DNA of 64,000 nt from Branchiostoma lanceolatum (taxonomy: Eukaryota > Chordata > Leptocardii > Amphioxiformes > Branchiostomatidae): positions 24,674,142 to 24,738,141 of the forward strand of contig NC_089722.1 in the NCBI RefSeq assembly GCF_035083965.1, written 5' to 3'. Of the stretch, positions 12,184-24,700 are shown piece by piece. Position 1 is the stretch's first letter. Each line of letters starts with the position of its first letter. The position numbers and the translations under genes are program-made. Below the pieces are notes generated by a model, which was given only the letters and a program-made list of their open reading frames with translations, was not told where the DNA came from and ran no database searches.

Positions 12184-14202
12184 CCGGTGTTCAGGAATTA
12201 TCGGTCCCCCAGGAAAATCGGTCCCCAATCCATGGTGGGCGTGGCCTAAAAAGTACGAAGGCCCACAGGGCCAAAGCATAGATCTCATCCACAAACACTG
12301 TCTTTGAATTGAATACTTACTGCCAAATGTATGAATTGTAAGAAGGTGGGACGGACATTGTCCACAAACACAAATATGAACGTTTCATCAACAAAAAGTA
12401 TCAGTTTTTGGCCATTGCAGGGACACATTTTCCCTGGGTAGCCAGGATTTCCGGTCCCCTCATAGGAAAGTCAACAACTCTTCTCCTAGTAGTGATGCAT
12501 TTGGAAAAATACTTTATTTTTAAATTACTTTAACTTGAGTTGATGCTCTTAACACAAAAATATAAACGTTTCAAGGGCAACAGTCTCTGCATTTGTCCAT
12601 TGAGGGAATTCAGGGGAAGGGGACTCATTTTCCCGGGGTAGATCTAGGCGGGATTTTCGGTCCCCTCATAGAAAAGTCAACAACGCTTCTTCTGATGAAC
12701 GTGGAAGCTTCTTTGTCAACTTGAAGGCGCTTATCTGAAGATTTAACACAACTATAAAGGTTTCAAAGCGAAAAGTTTCAGAACTTGGCCATTGAGGGGA
12801 TTTCAGGGTAAGGGGACACATTTTCCCGGGGTAGATCTAGCCGGGATTTTCGGTCCCCTCATAGCAAAGTCAACAACGCTTCTTATGATGGACTTGGAAA
12901 TTGTTTGTCAACTTAAGGGACGCTTCTCTGACGACTTAGCACAACTATAAACGTTTCAAAAGCAAAAAAATCTCAGGATTTGGCCATTGAGGGATTTCAG
13001 GGAAGGGGACACATTTTCCCGGGGTAGATCTAGCCGGGATTTTCGGTCCCGCCCAGGTTCAAGAGAAGACAAAATGTTGACTTTCAAATGAGGGGACCGA
13101 AAATCCCGGCTACCCTGGCCCGGGAAAATGTGTCCCCTTTACCTGAAATCTCCTCAATGGCAAAATGCTGAGACTTTTTGCTTTTGAAATGTTTATAGTC
13201 GTGTCAGGTCTTCAGAGAAGCGCCTTCAAGTTGAAAAACAGGTTACCAAGTGCATCAGAAGAGACGTTGTTGACTTTACTATGAGGGGACCGAAAATGCC
13301 GGCTTAACCCTGGCCCGGGAAAATGTGTCCCCTTTACATAAAATCCCCTCAATGGCCAAATGCTGAGACTTTTTGTTTTTGAAACGTTTATAGTTGTGTC
13401 ATATCTTCATAGAAGCGTCTCCAAGTTGAAAAACAAGCGCCCGGGTTCAAGAGAAGACAAAATGTTGACTTTCAAATGAGGGGACCGAAAATCCCGGCTA
13501 CCCTGGCCCGGGAAAATGTGTCCCCTTTACCTGAAATCTCCTCAAAAGCCAAATGCTGAGACGTTTTGCTTTTGAAATGTTTATAGTTGTGTCAGGTCTT
13601 CAGAGAAGCTCCTTCAAGTTAAAAAAACAGGTTTCCAAGTGCATCAGAAGAGACGTTGTTGACTTTCCTACTTGGGGACCGAAAATCCCGGCTTAACCCC
13701 AGCCCGGGAAAATGTGTCCCCTTTACCTGAAATCCCCTCAATGGCCAAATACTGAGACTTTCTGCATCTGAAACGTTTATAGTTGTGTTAGGTCTTCAGA
13801 GAAGCGTCTTCAAGTTGAAATAGAGGTTTCCAAATACATCAGAAGAGACGTTGTCGACTTTCAAATGAGGGGACCGAAAATCCCGGCTATCCCGGGAAAA
13901 TGTGTCCCCTTCAGATGAAATCCCACAATGGCCAAAACCCTTTGAAACGTTTATATCAATTTTCATAGATTCGTCTTTAAGTTGAAAATTAGGGTCCGAA
14001 GTAGACCAGAGGAAGATTGTCTCAACTTTCCTATGAGGGGACATTATTTGTCGACAATGTCGACAGTGTAGAATTGTTATGTTACAGCCTATGTTGTTGT
14101 GGGCCTTCGTACGTTTAGGCCACGCCCACCAGTCTCAAACATGGACCAATGGCAGGAGGGGGACCGATTTTCCCGGGGGGACCGATAATTCCTGAACACC
14201 GG
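12184..14202. mobile_element. 2-kb foldback (FB/Tu-like) element
   Basis: The ends are a ~90-bp inverted repeat: the left starts CCGGTGTTCAGGAATTATCG and the right ends in its reverse complement; both arms carry GGTGGGCGTGGCCTAAA and ACGAAGGCCCAC. Inside, four direct units of about 194 bp (markers at 12421, 12621, 12814, 13008) face five inverted units (13130, 13325, 13518, 13714, 13902) around an axis near 13070. Each unit carries GGGACACATTTTCCCGGG and GGGATTTTCGGTCCCCTCAT. There is no open frame of note. Long inverted arms made of tandem subrepeats are the hallmark of foldback elements (Drosophila FB, sea urchin Tu). Right-hand units 1 and 3, and 2 and 4, are most alike, a higher-order dimer pattern. 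No target duplication was found. Confidence 0.85.
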
Positions 14203-14467
14203 CAAAAGAAGTGTTTTCCTGTGAGACGAATCGCAGCAGTAAGTTTTGTAGTATCAGCTTTGACAAAGCTCTCGTATAACAAGACTGGATCAAATGTCTA
14301 TGGAACGCCTTCAACACCAGTGTTTGACTCTGTGTTTTGTCTACAGCTGTATCCATGACGACCGCGTAAACTTCACGGTCCAGTTGATATTTGCACACCT
14401 TTTCGGTCTCCAGTGTCCTAATCTAGAGCTAATCAACACACAGCTAAAGGGATCAACGGCATAAAAT
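14203..14467. promoter_or_regulatory. 5' flank of the MAL-like gene
   Basis: Only 265 bp separate the end of the foldback element from the start codon of the MAL-like gene, so the proximal promoter and 5'-UTR should lie here or inside the element. An in-frame TAA at 14462-14464 precedes the ATG. No TATA box that I would rely on. Confidence 0.35.
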
Positions 14468-15548
14468 ATGAAGTTCGACGTTAATTTGGCACTTAAGATT
14501 GCAGAGTTGGTAAGTCGAAAAGTATTACTCCGTGAATGAGGTCAATGGCTGACATGAGTATTGTGATTGGTCATGTCCGCACGTTCGCAACTACAACTCA
14601 GGATCCCTTTGCTGCATTCGTATGTAGTTTGACATGTCGTCTGCTAGTTACATGTTGTACTTTCACGTTCACGTGTTATTTCATACCTCAGTTCATTGCA
14701 GATGGCGCAATTATCAATGATTTATGTTTTTCCAAGGCCTTTGGCCTCCTGGGTAATGTTCGTCATGGTGACGTGCTGGCTCATCAGTCTAACACTCCTC
14801 ATCTTGGAGAAGACTAAGCTCTTCTCTAACCGCAAAGTCGTATGTGTCTGTTGTCTACCTTTTTTAAAAGGGGTTTCAGGTTGTTTGTTGTCTCCAGTTT
14901 TTAAAGGCATCGGCTATATTTCGCCTAGAAACCATCACTTGTATTGTAACTTAGTAAATACCGCTGAAAATGCATGAACATGAAATATGCCGCATTCAAC
15001 AATGTACATAATGGTATGTATTCTTAGACAATGAGGATGAAAATTTATTTTTCCTTATTCTTTTTTTATTCAAAGAAATCGTCATCAATCTTGACTTTGA
15101 GCTGCTCCTTATATAGCGAAACTCTCCGTATTTCAGAACGTGGTCTACGCCGTCACAGCAGCCTTGCTCTACGTCACTGCTGCTATTGTACAGTGCGTCA
15201 ATGCCGATAGGTGGCGCTCTTTGGCTGCTCTGGTCGTTGGGGTCGTCTATCAAAGACAGGCAGCCGCTGCGGTGGGTACAGCTTAGCTTAGGCATATTCA
15301 CCTGCTTCGTACACTTATTTTGGTCTCCAAAATTGACGAACTTGTACCATAAATGCAAACACTGAAAGTCCAAGGTAGCAAAGAAACAAACTAGAATTTT
15401 GCCTCTTTTCACTATGAATTTTGATTACCATGTTTGATGACGTTTTTCTCCAAATGTCCAGGCGTTTGCCGTGGTGACCGCCATTTTCTACTGTGTGGAC
15501 GCCATCCTTACCTTCAAGGATCGACACATTCAAGTTGCTGTGAAGTAA
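14468..15548 (+). CDS. MAL-like MARVEL-domain four-TM protein
   Basis: Four exons: 14468-14509, 14702-14839, 15137-15271, 15462-15548, all joined in phase 0, giving 133 aa (MAL is about 150). Donors are GTAAGT, GTATGT and GTGGGT. An in-frame stop just upstream fixes the ATG. Predicted membrane segments: about 7-24, 29-49 (PLASWVMFVMVTCWLISLTL), 62-81 (VVYAVTAALLYVTAAIVQCV) and 103-123 (AFAVVTAIFYCVDAILTF). The P-x-PL..WVMFV motif, the NVVYAVTAALLY block and the final AAAAFAVVTAIFY helix follow the order of the MAL/plasmolipin/CMTM family, and splitting the helices over four exons resembles MAL genes. MARVEL proteins act in membrane apposition and apical or myelin vesicle traffic. The first exon is short and the first helix atypical, so the N-terminus is the weak part. 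Confidence 0.65.
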
Positions 15549-17376
15549 TCATCGAAACTGAAGGACGTTTTAGGGCGTAAACTACACCTAAGCCGGAAAC
15601 GGCGTATAGTTTGTGTGTTTGGGAAGGAATAGAGATGCTGCTCACTAAAATGCCTTGTGTGTAACGCACGGTGACTGTGTTTGTAGTTTGTTCAATCTGC
15701 AGCAACAAGTTTGTAGACTGGTTTATTCATTTCATTCCACAATAGAATACAAAAACTATATTGTTCAACTGTGATAATAGCACACTAGCTAGTACTCACA
15801 TGTCCATGTACATAACCGTGTGCTAAGCTAAGATGTAATAATACTATGTGAAAACACAAAGCATTGTTAATACATGTTTAAGGACTTATCATTGTAAAGT
15901 TAAAAAGAGGCCTATGTTAATTATACTGTGATACTTACATGTATTACTAGTAGTTGTTTGTTTTACGATTGTTTCACAGTTGTTGTTTTTCAAGTTGGGA
16001 AAAATATCTAAGAAATAAGATGCAAAAATAACACGGACTAAAAGCTTGTATTGCAGCCACCGTGGCTGACTTGCACAGCTTTGCTATGGCCATTATAGTA
16101 TTTACTGCAGCTTTCTCGATTGTGGTCTTGTGACGTAACATGACGTATGTAGCTTGACGATTGCGCCCCAGAAACAAAAGAAGGACAAAATAAGATTATA
16201 AGAACAAATAGAACCATAGATGCCTCAAGCTGAGCTTTTAGACATGTTTCTTAAGTAAACATGTGTCTTTTGTTATGACCGGTCGCCTTATACCAGGATA
16301 CATTGTTTGCTGCCATCTTGCTTGAAATTATTTCCTGCTATACCAACAGACTTTCCACAGAATGATCAAGAAAAAAATCCTTCGGTACTGCCACCTCTAA
16401 TATTCAGCCAAATGGCTTTTCATTTTTAAAAATTACGTGTTTACTACGAATGGAATTTTGAGACTGTGGCTGCCTAATTTAGCGTTTAATTCAGAATGCC
16501 TTCATTTGAAGGCGGAGGTTTGGCGTGACTCTCATAGCGCAGTGATGCACCTGTTGTCTTAAGTCCCTTGATCTTAAAATTGTCTCAATGATTTCAACCA
16601 TTTCCGATGTTGGGCGAACGCCAAGCTGATAATGGCCATCTTAGCAATAAGGCAGGACGACGTTTCTAATTCAGATGAATATTCATACGTGCTACAAAAG
16701 GAGCCTTAGCTCCGGAAAGAAGACCCACTAGACGAGAAATAAAGGCAAAATTACGCCAATTACACCGATTTTCTCCGAACTGCTGCCCGCATTGTTCCGT
16801 TTGTTCTCTGATAGCATGACCAAAGGAACTACTGAAGAAGAAAGATTTGAGGGATAAACAGAGAAAAAGACACGCAGGGCCGTGCCCTGGAGATTAGATT
16901 AAGCGATTAGATGAGCATTTTGTTTCTCTGGCTTACTTGTAACTAGAGGATTTCAAACACAAGACGTCAGGTACTATGTAAGGAGTAACAGTATGTGAGG
17001 AGCGTGGACTGTCCAAAGCCTGTGTCGTTTTGAACGATGGGCACCATCGGTATGATGGGACTTTATGGCAACTAAAACTAAAGAGGTACGTAATTTGGTG
17101 ATTTTTTTTATAGATTATTCGTTGGATTGAGTGATTCTTAGATACATGTATACAACTTTATTGACGATTTAAGTGCTTTAACATTAGCGGTGTACCCTCT
17201 GCACATTCTAGGTATTTTGACATGATATAGCTGTTCAGCGTGTCCGCAGATTATCACAATACGTAAATCTTCAACAGTAGAAGAGTGTCTCACAGTGTGC
17301 TTTTCTAATTCAACTATATCTAAAGAGGCATTTTTGGCTTAAAAACTGTCAGAATTCGACTGCCGTCATAAGTTGC
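15549..17376. other. 3' flank of the MAL-like gene and intergenic DNA
   Basis: AT-rich, short open frames only. No further exon or repeat recognised. Confidence 0.4.
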
Positions 17377-17546
17377 TAGTCTCTACCAGACTAACTACGC
17401 CGGCTATAGGGAGAATATTTGCCAGGGTTTCATTTGCAGGCTCCGTTAATCTGATCTTCACCGTGGACTGACTCTACTGGCTAATCATTCCTTTTTCTGC
17501 CAAATTCTACGATCCATACGCCCTTAGGAGGGCCTGGTGGAGGCTG
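17377..17546. mobile_element. MITE, TAGTCTCTACCAG family
   Basis: The left end TAGTCTCTACCAGACTAAC faces the right end GGCCTGGTGGAGGCTGA. Internal GGCTATAGGGAGAATATTTGCCAGG matches the other family members. Flanks ATAAGTTGC (17368-17376) and ATAATTTGC (17547-17555) form a 9-bp target duplication with one mismatch. Confidence 0.8.
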
Positions 17547-17957
17547 ATAATTTGCACATTTATACTTCCTTTAACTTATGATTATTGCAAAACGATGAAA
17601 CATCCTAGGATAGTTTGAACTAGTTTGTTCTGCAGTGCTAGTCTGTAGCTACGGATAAAAGGGTCTTAAACTCTCGGAGCCTCGAGATTTTAGTCAGTAT
17701 TTGTTACCAATTGGACGACAGGTTTAAGTTCCCACATAAAACCGTTGAACGCCAAATGCCACTTTGCTGGGTTTTCAATTCAGTTTCCAACCTTTTGCTT
17801 CCGATGGTTGTCCAAGAGGAAGTCGAATTGTTGTTGTTGTTAGTTTGAAGATTGAGAAATTGGGGGATTAAGTGAACTATCTTATCAGCGGAAAGCTATT
17901 TCGCAGTTTAGTGACTTTTCTAAATGAGGCAAAAGTGAGCCAGCTTTGCAGAAAACG

Positions 17958-18074
17958 TAGCCTGAGTGCCATCCTAGTTAGTTCTAGGGCTCCCATACTC
18001 TCCCTTGATAGTCTCTCTTGAAGGGATCCGGAGAGTACGGGAGCCCTGGATCTAACTAGGATGACGCTCGAAAA
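17958..18074. mobile_element. MITE, TAGCCTG family, palindromic
   Basis: Left TAGCCTGAGTGCCATCCTAG, then inverted arms TAGGGCTCCCATACTCTCC / GGAGAGTACGGGAGCCCTG and CTAACTAGGATGAC. Flanks CAGAAAACG (17949-17957) and CAGAAAACA (18075-18083) look like a 9-bp target duplication with one mismatch. Confidence 0.75.
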
Positions 18075-18083
18075 CAGAAAACA

Positions 18084-20184
18084 TGTCGAAAACAAACCGT
18101 CGGTATCAAAAGTTATTTAGCCTTTTCGTGTTTATACCCAATCATACTATACGGCAATTATGGATTCCCCATAGCTTTCCAGGCTCACTTGTTCGACATT
18201 AGAGTTAGCTCGAGTTCAACACTGTCCAACACTTTCAGAAAGGAAACAGACAGGAGGGCTCCGTGTATCTCAGCAGTATGTCAACAACAAATACCAAACT
18301 AGGCAAGTATTCTAGTGCAGACAAGCTAAAGAGAAACAAACCGATAGTTAAACAGGATTATGAACTTTGAATCGGTGAGCAGTCTGAAAGCAATACTAGC
18401 TTTATTAGCAACTGCAGCTTATGGATGTACAAGCATTGCGTGTTTAGAGAAAAATGCAGCCATCGGGACATGCCCATGAGATTCTGTCATATCACGGTAA
18501 TCCTTTAATCATTGGCGCCAGCTGTACACAGTGTACTACGGAATGTCCAAACTGTCTTCTGTAAACAACATACTGACCATTCCAAGTTATCATGGAGGGG
18601 GAAATGTCTCCTAAACTGTTATTGTATGTTAGTAAGCTTTATCTTATTACGACAAGGGTTGTATGACCAAAGAACACATATATCACAACATGGGCAAACC
18701 CGTTCATCATTCACGACGATTAAGAATTGCAAAATTTTGTTCAATATCTTTGAACTTTCAACAGACCACAGCCCTTGGAGCTTCCATGCCGTCCATAACC
18801 CTATATGAAGGCTAAAAGTTCTCTCCGAATATTTTCTTATTTGGTTGTTGCACTATACTTTTGTCAACATTTTGACGTGTGAATTATCTCTCATTTTGAT
18901 ACCATAACATAACTGAGCGATTGTTGAGTTCCATGGCTATATCCATATGTTTTGTGAGAACCTATCCATATGATGTGTAGTGCAAAATCTTCAATTATTT
19001 TTGATGATGTATATGTTTTCGGGCGATACCACCTGTTCTCACCCCATTCACATGTGCGTGGAGAATTGTAATAAACAATAATCAATAAATAAGAAATTGC
19101 TTTAACAAAATCTTCTCATTTTACTTCAGCATCGCGATGGTAGCTAAAGAAGACAGACGTGTTACGCCAGCTTCTTAAAGTCCACCGTGCTGTGGACTCA
19201 CGAAGATATCACCTGTCAGAACAGACAGCTTGAGAAGGCGCACGGGCTCAAGAAACTGCAAGGTAGAAGATGGAGACTTGAGAACATTTTAAGAACTAAA
19301 CTGTACTCGTATATGTAGTTGAAGTACAACCCTGTCTATGGCCGTCCAGTGACTTGGATGTACCACACACACATACAAGACCAACAAACTGACGATGCGT
19401 TCAAAATTATCACTCTGGTAACAACACGGTTGACTGTTAAAGGCATCATCGTCACTTCTGGTTCGGATGCTTAAAGTTTGCCATAATTTACAATTCCATC
19501 CAGGACTGATGTTACACCAACCCTAGCCTGTAGAATATCCATCCGCACAACTACTCTCTATAAGCATGTTTTACGTCTCGTAGAGCAATAGACTATAACC
19601 AACACACAGACCAGTGGGCCGCACATATCGGGCTTACTTCGAGCACTTACACGGATTCCGCCGTGGTTGTACCGAACTAATGGTGCGCTCGAACGGGCAA
19701 AGGGATCATAGCATGCAGGTCGTCTGATACTCTGTTGCCATGGCAACATACTTTCATATTGACAGCCATACAATGTTCAGCTTTCAGACAACACGTGAAC
19801 AAATTCTCTTCTTCGCGGAAAAAATGTGGTCCACCTACGTAGTCGATGGCGCTGTGGGATTAGGGCCATTGTTTGATTCCAACGGAATAATCAAATTTAC
19901 AGCTACATTAGTTTGAAGACGAAGAAAAGATTAACATCTGCCGAAGGAAGCAGACCAGTATCAACTGTACTGGCTGCACTCATTAATTGCATTATATGAT
20001 AACGACTCTGTATCTGTATCTATATACAGAAGAATTGCCTTCCAGAAATGGATCTAAAATGTCCAAAGGATTTTGTCTTGTGGATTGCAGAATTTTAGTT
20101 TAGTGTTTAGTCAACTTTTGACAATGAAGTGAAGATCATGGAAGCTAAAGTAAAATTGTTTTTTCCATGACCATGTCTGTTGGT
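18084..20184. other. gene-free stretch
   Basis: About 2.1 kb. An acceptor-like stretch near 19130 leads only into a very short open frame. No exon, RNA gene or repeat supported. Confidence 0.4.
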
Positions 20185-20193
20185 GGTTGGGGT

Positions 20194-20304
20194 TGCCTGC
20201 TTTCCAAACCTATCATAGCTCCCGAAACTTCTATTCTCTCCGCAAATATTGTTTGAGAGGACAGAAGAGGCTCGGAAGCTATAATAGGTTTGGATACCAG
20301 GCTA
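20194..20304. mobile_element. MITE with perfect 9-bp target duplication
   Basis: The arms TGCCTGCTTTCCAAACCTAT...ATAGCTCCCGA and TCGGAAGCTATAATAGGTTTGGATACCAGGCTA are inverted copies. GGTTGGGGT lies directly on both sides (20185-20193 and 20305-20313), a perfect 9-bp target duplication. The end CCAGGCTA is shared with the elements at 5439 and 44505. Confidence 0.85.
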
Positions 20305-20313
20305 GGTTGGGGT

Positions 20314-21705
20314 AGTTTTGTACTTGGGAATGTTGAATATGAACGGTGATGGAATAGTTATATAAATCATGCCCTTATCGCTCCGTCCATGCGAATGATC
20401 AAGGATAATATCTGAAATTAAAACTTTGTTGTTTTATTGTTATGTAGGTTATGCTGGGAGATAAGGGGGTCATAATTATGGCTATAGTTGGGACACATTG
20501 TCGGTATGGGTCTTGGTAGAAACACAATGACAGATGTATTTGAAGTTAGGTAGTAGTTGTTGTAGTAATAGTGATATGTTGACAAGTGTCGGTCTAGTCT
20601 GTCTTGATGTTCATTGCAACGACACGTTTATTTGTAAACAATAGGGCTGTGGTATGTATATAATGAAAAACAGACCAGAGAACAATATGTGCATGATTAC
20701 AGAGATGTGAATTGGGTTCTGCATTTTTTCTGCACGTTCTTATGATATGGAATAAAGCAACATTTTGCATTCACTGGATGTTATTGATAAGATATTTAGA
20801 CTAGAGATACAGCACACAAACACATGCATGTACAAGAGCATACACACGTGCGCGCCGCACATGCACGCACACATACACACACACACAGACACATACACTC
20901 ATAAACACACACACACACACACACAAACACACACACTGTCGCTGAGACAAACATGAACATATACCTTTGTCATGCACATCTTTTGACAGTAAAACGTGCC
21001 CTTTTATTATAGAAAAATAACGTCTTACTGAGGCTAGCTTTGATAGGCTGTGCAAGTTGAAGATGAACAAATACGTCCGTGCTTAGTTAGAATAAAAAAT
21101 ACAGGACAGGCTAGGCAAATAAAAGGTAGTATATATGTACACATTAATTTTCCCCTTGTGATAAGGATATATACGTAACGAGCTTGGTGATTCCGATAAG
21201 AATTACAGTTAGAATAGTTTGCATTAGATAATAGCAACATAACACTTGATCAAAAGTAGTAACAACATGATGATGAACTCGTCAACAACTTCCAAGGTCG
21301 TACCATGGTCGTACATAACGCAGGCGCTAGATGGCGTTGCTGCACCATCTTCAGACTTGTCGTGAATAGGGCTCTGGACAAACCATGATTTACATTTCAT
21401 ACATTCTGCCAATTTCTGCGTGTTTTTAGCAGAGGCACGTCATGGTAAAATTATTTCTTAGCCTTCTCCAAGAAACATTGAAACGATATACTCTAAACGC
21501 AAATTATGGGAACCAGATCTTGATCTACAGATATACATTTCATTCGGACTTCAATCAGTTGTTAGATTAGCTCATGTAACGTTACATGTATATTTGAACG
21601 TGTCTTGTACCCCATGTAAAATGTTATTTCCCACCACTCTATAGTCACTGTGTTTCTATATTGAATAATTAGTAGTAATTTGATGGAGCGTCAAAATACT
21701 TTTTC
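20314..21705. other. gene-free stretch downstream of gene A
   Basis: Holds a CA repeat (20862-20937) and AT-rich sequence that probably includes the 3'-UTR of the B30.2 gene on the minus strand. No other gene seen. Confidence 0.4.
20862..20937. repeat. (CA)n microsatellite, interrupted
   Basis: Dinucleotide CA run with several substitutions (AGAC, ATAC, ATAA interruptions). It produces His/Thr-rich and Val/Cys-rich spurious frames. Confidence 0.95.
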
Positions 21706-24700
21706 TCACATAAACCGTAGCCTCTTTATGTTGAGTGACTGTACGATGTTGTTCATGCCGCTGCCCTCTCTCTTCCCGAACGCCTTGCTGATGTAGTCCG
21801 GCACCGTGAAGCCCGTCTGCACGCTGACAAACCCGTTCCACAGCGCGAAGGCCGGGTACAGAGGCTCAGCGCGGTCCACCGTGATCTCGTGAATCAAACT
21901 CTTCTTCTCGGCGTCGAAGAACGCCAGCCTGCCGGAGTCGCAGTCCACGTACACCCCCAGCCTCTCCAAGTGTCCCAACAGCCGGATCTTGTCCTTTATC
22001 CTGTCGTGGCGCACGGAATACTCCTCGATCGTCCTGTCCAGGCACCATGACAGCGCGTTGCTACCAACGAACAAGTCCCGGGGGGCGTTCTTCAGGGCCA
22101 GCCCCACACGGTAGGACGAGCTGAAGCTCACATCCACCTCCCAGTAGTGACTCCCCCGGGACAAGGCCACGTCGCCCAGAACTGCAGGGTTACCTGCAAA
22201 GTTTCTTCCATCCATAAACCTGGGAAGAGAGAGAAAACAACGAGTGAATTACTTTGCTTTCCAGTTTGGTTGAATTAAAAGATAGCAAGACATCAGCGAT
22301 TAGAACTTGGACATCGGACATCGTCCGGTCGGACACTGACTTGATACAAAAGTCAAAACAGACCTTTGATAAACTGCAAAATTTCTTCAACTTCAAGTTT
22401 AACCGGAAGGTGTCCCCAATGAGATCTCGTTTATCTACACAATCACGACTCCATCTCCATGTATGGACATATCGTAGCGTTATCTGTCATAGTATCATCT
22501 CAGATATCTGGTATCTCTAGTTGAATGTGGTCCTCCATGCCACCTTATCAGAGCCTCGGCGTTCGATCGTGCCAGTCCTGATGACTTATCAGTGAAGGTT
22601 CTATCTTGGGCAGCTACTGGGCTCGTTACGTTATCACAGCGAGATCTGTTCAGTCACGACAGCATTTTACCTAGTCTCTCAAAACTTTGAAAGATTTTGT
22701 TAAAGTTTCAACACCCCACTCTTTCGGTTGAAAATACTGAATAAAACTTAAGTTTCCTTCATTAACGCTAGCGTTCATCGTTCGTTCAGACCCCTGTAGT
22801 TCCTAGTCGGCACATAGGGCAGCATGTTTCCTTGCTGTTTCAGTAGCAGGGTATATTTTTACAGGGAGGGGTTGCTAGCCCACTTCAACGTGCTCGAGGT
22901 ACCTCCTCGAACATGGGACCCCCATTTTACGTCCCTTGAGAGACAGTGCAGCCCCAACCAAGATGTCGCAACCCTGGGACTTACTACATTCACAAACTGT
23001 CACACAAACAGGATGAGAAAGTCCGTTACCTTCCTCTCGTCCTGTCGGCAACCTTCTTGATGGTGTCGGTGTCCTCCTGCCGGTCGCCCCGCTCGATGGT
23101 CAGCCCGTCCTCCAGGATCCGCAGCTCCCGGTGGGAGGTGGTCCGGTCCAGCCCGAAGCTCAGACCTGTAGAATCACGGTAAAAAAGGCAGAGAAATTAT
23201 GAAACAAATCCAGCTTCTTTTACCTGGTATCCAGCCGTGTGTCGCTTACGTCCGTTTCCGAACCACCACTACCTTGCCTAGCTACTCCTGAAATACAGAG
23301 CCAAAGTTTACCCTCATTTCATGTACCTGGATAATCGGTTTGAAGTGATGTCACCTGAGCCAGGGAACTGTAGACCTTTGCATTATCAGCAGGTTCTTGC
23401 CAAGTAACCTTAACAACCGTGCTGATGTCAGAATCCATACTATGAACGAGTCCCGATCCAGAGTCGTTATGCCACTAAACTACAAGCTCCTAGTCCTACT
23501 CCGTTGTTTCCTCAGCGTTGCAAGTTTAGGGAGAATTTTGCAGACGACCTCGTAGTGACAACAAGTTGTCCAGATTGTAGCGTGTCACCGCTAAATCATG
23601 GTCTTCGGGAACGTCGAAACCTGCCAAAATGTTAGATCTCCTCTTCTAAGTATCTACGGATGGGCTTAAGACGCTATTTGACCCCATTGAATGACTTGAG
23701 TTTACAGAAGCCCTCACATTCTTGACCTTAGACCTATGTACAAGCCGCCATGTGGTCCAGGTTTCAGCGGGGTTATCCAGGATTGATAGCAGTCACTGTG
23801 ACCGATAATGGTATAATGTTTGCAAATATGGTGATGGTCATCGTTATAATCTTCTGGTCATCGTTCGAACAGATTGTTTTAATCTACATAATCTTAAGAG
23901 GTCAACTCTCCAAATAAATAGATAGTGAAGAAAATGAAATCATATGCTATGTAATCAAAATAATATGATGCTGTACTGAGGATGGCCATCTGTCCGAAGA
24001 AGTAACATTTCTGATAGCTTCAGTGCCTCACCGTGGGTATGACATGTCCAATGACGTTGCCCTCGTTATAAAGATCTTGACATCATTTGCTTCATTCTTC
24101 AAGCCTATCCCAACCCTTGAAACAAAGAGTTTCTTCGACGGGTACTGTACTTTGAACAACTTGCATTATTTGGGGAGAGAAGATGATCAACTGATATAAT
24201 TCATGCACTTGGAGGGGCCGCACAGCAGAACCATAAATATACCCTAAAGCCTCACCACAAATAGTACCTCTGACGCAGGCAATCACTAGTGAAGATATGG
24301 ACCAATGCAAGGGGGTTTAATAGTGATATTCGTAAAATGTTAAAGACCGAACAGTCTAGTATCAGATGAGACTTGTCAACAACACCCATTCAGGGAGGCA
24401 AAGGACAACCGAAGGCAAAGGTCCGCTGACCCGTGGTCCGTACATAGATTTTGCGGTGAAGCGTGTTGTTGAAGGTCTGGTAATGATTGCCCCCTGACCC
24501 AGTCCTTACGGACTTCATAATAGGATCGTGCAGCTACCACTGTAAACTAGAGATTCTCAGGCACGTCACTTTCATATATATACATGATCATATATATATA
24601 GCCTTCGTCGGTCAGTAACACTTGGTTTATACTCATACAGAAACACGGTGACAGCATGCAATTTTAACCATTATGGTTTCCATTGGTGTTCATGGTTGAG

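Noticed and set aside
12122..14398. Short frames inside and beside the foldback element
   Set aside because: Translations of repeat units on either strand; none has a transposase motif.
14996..15412. 138-codon minus-strand frame across the MAL-like gene
   Set aside because: Antisense shadow covering exon 3 and introns of the + strand model, which has matching splice phases and membrane helices.
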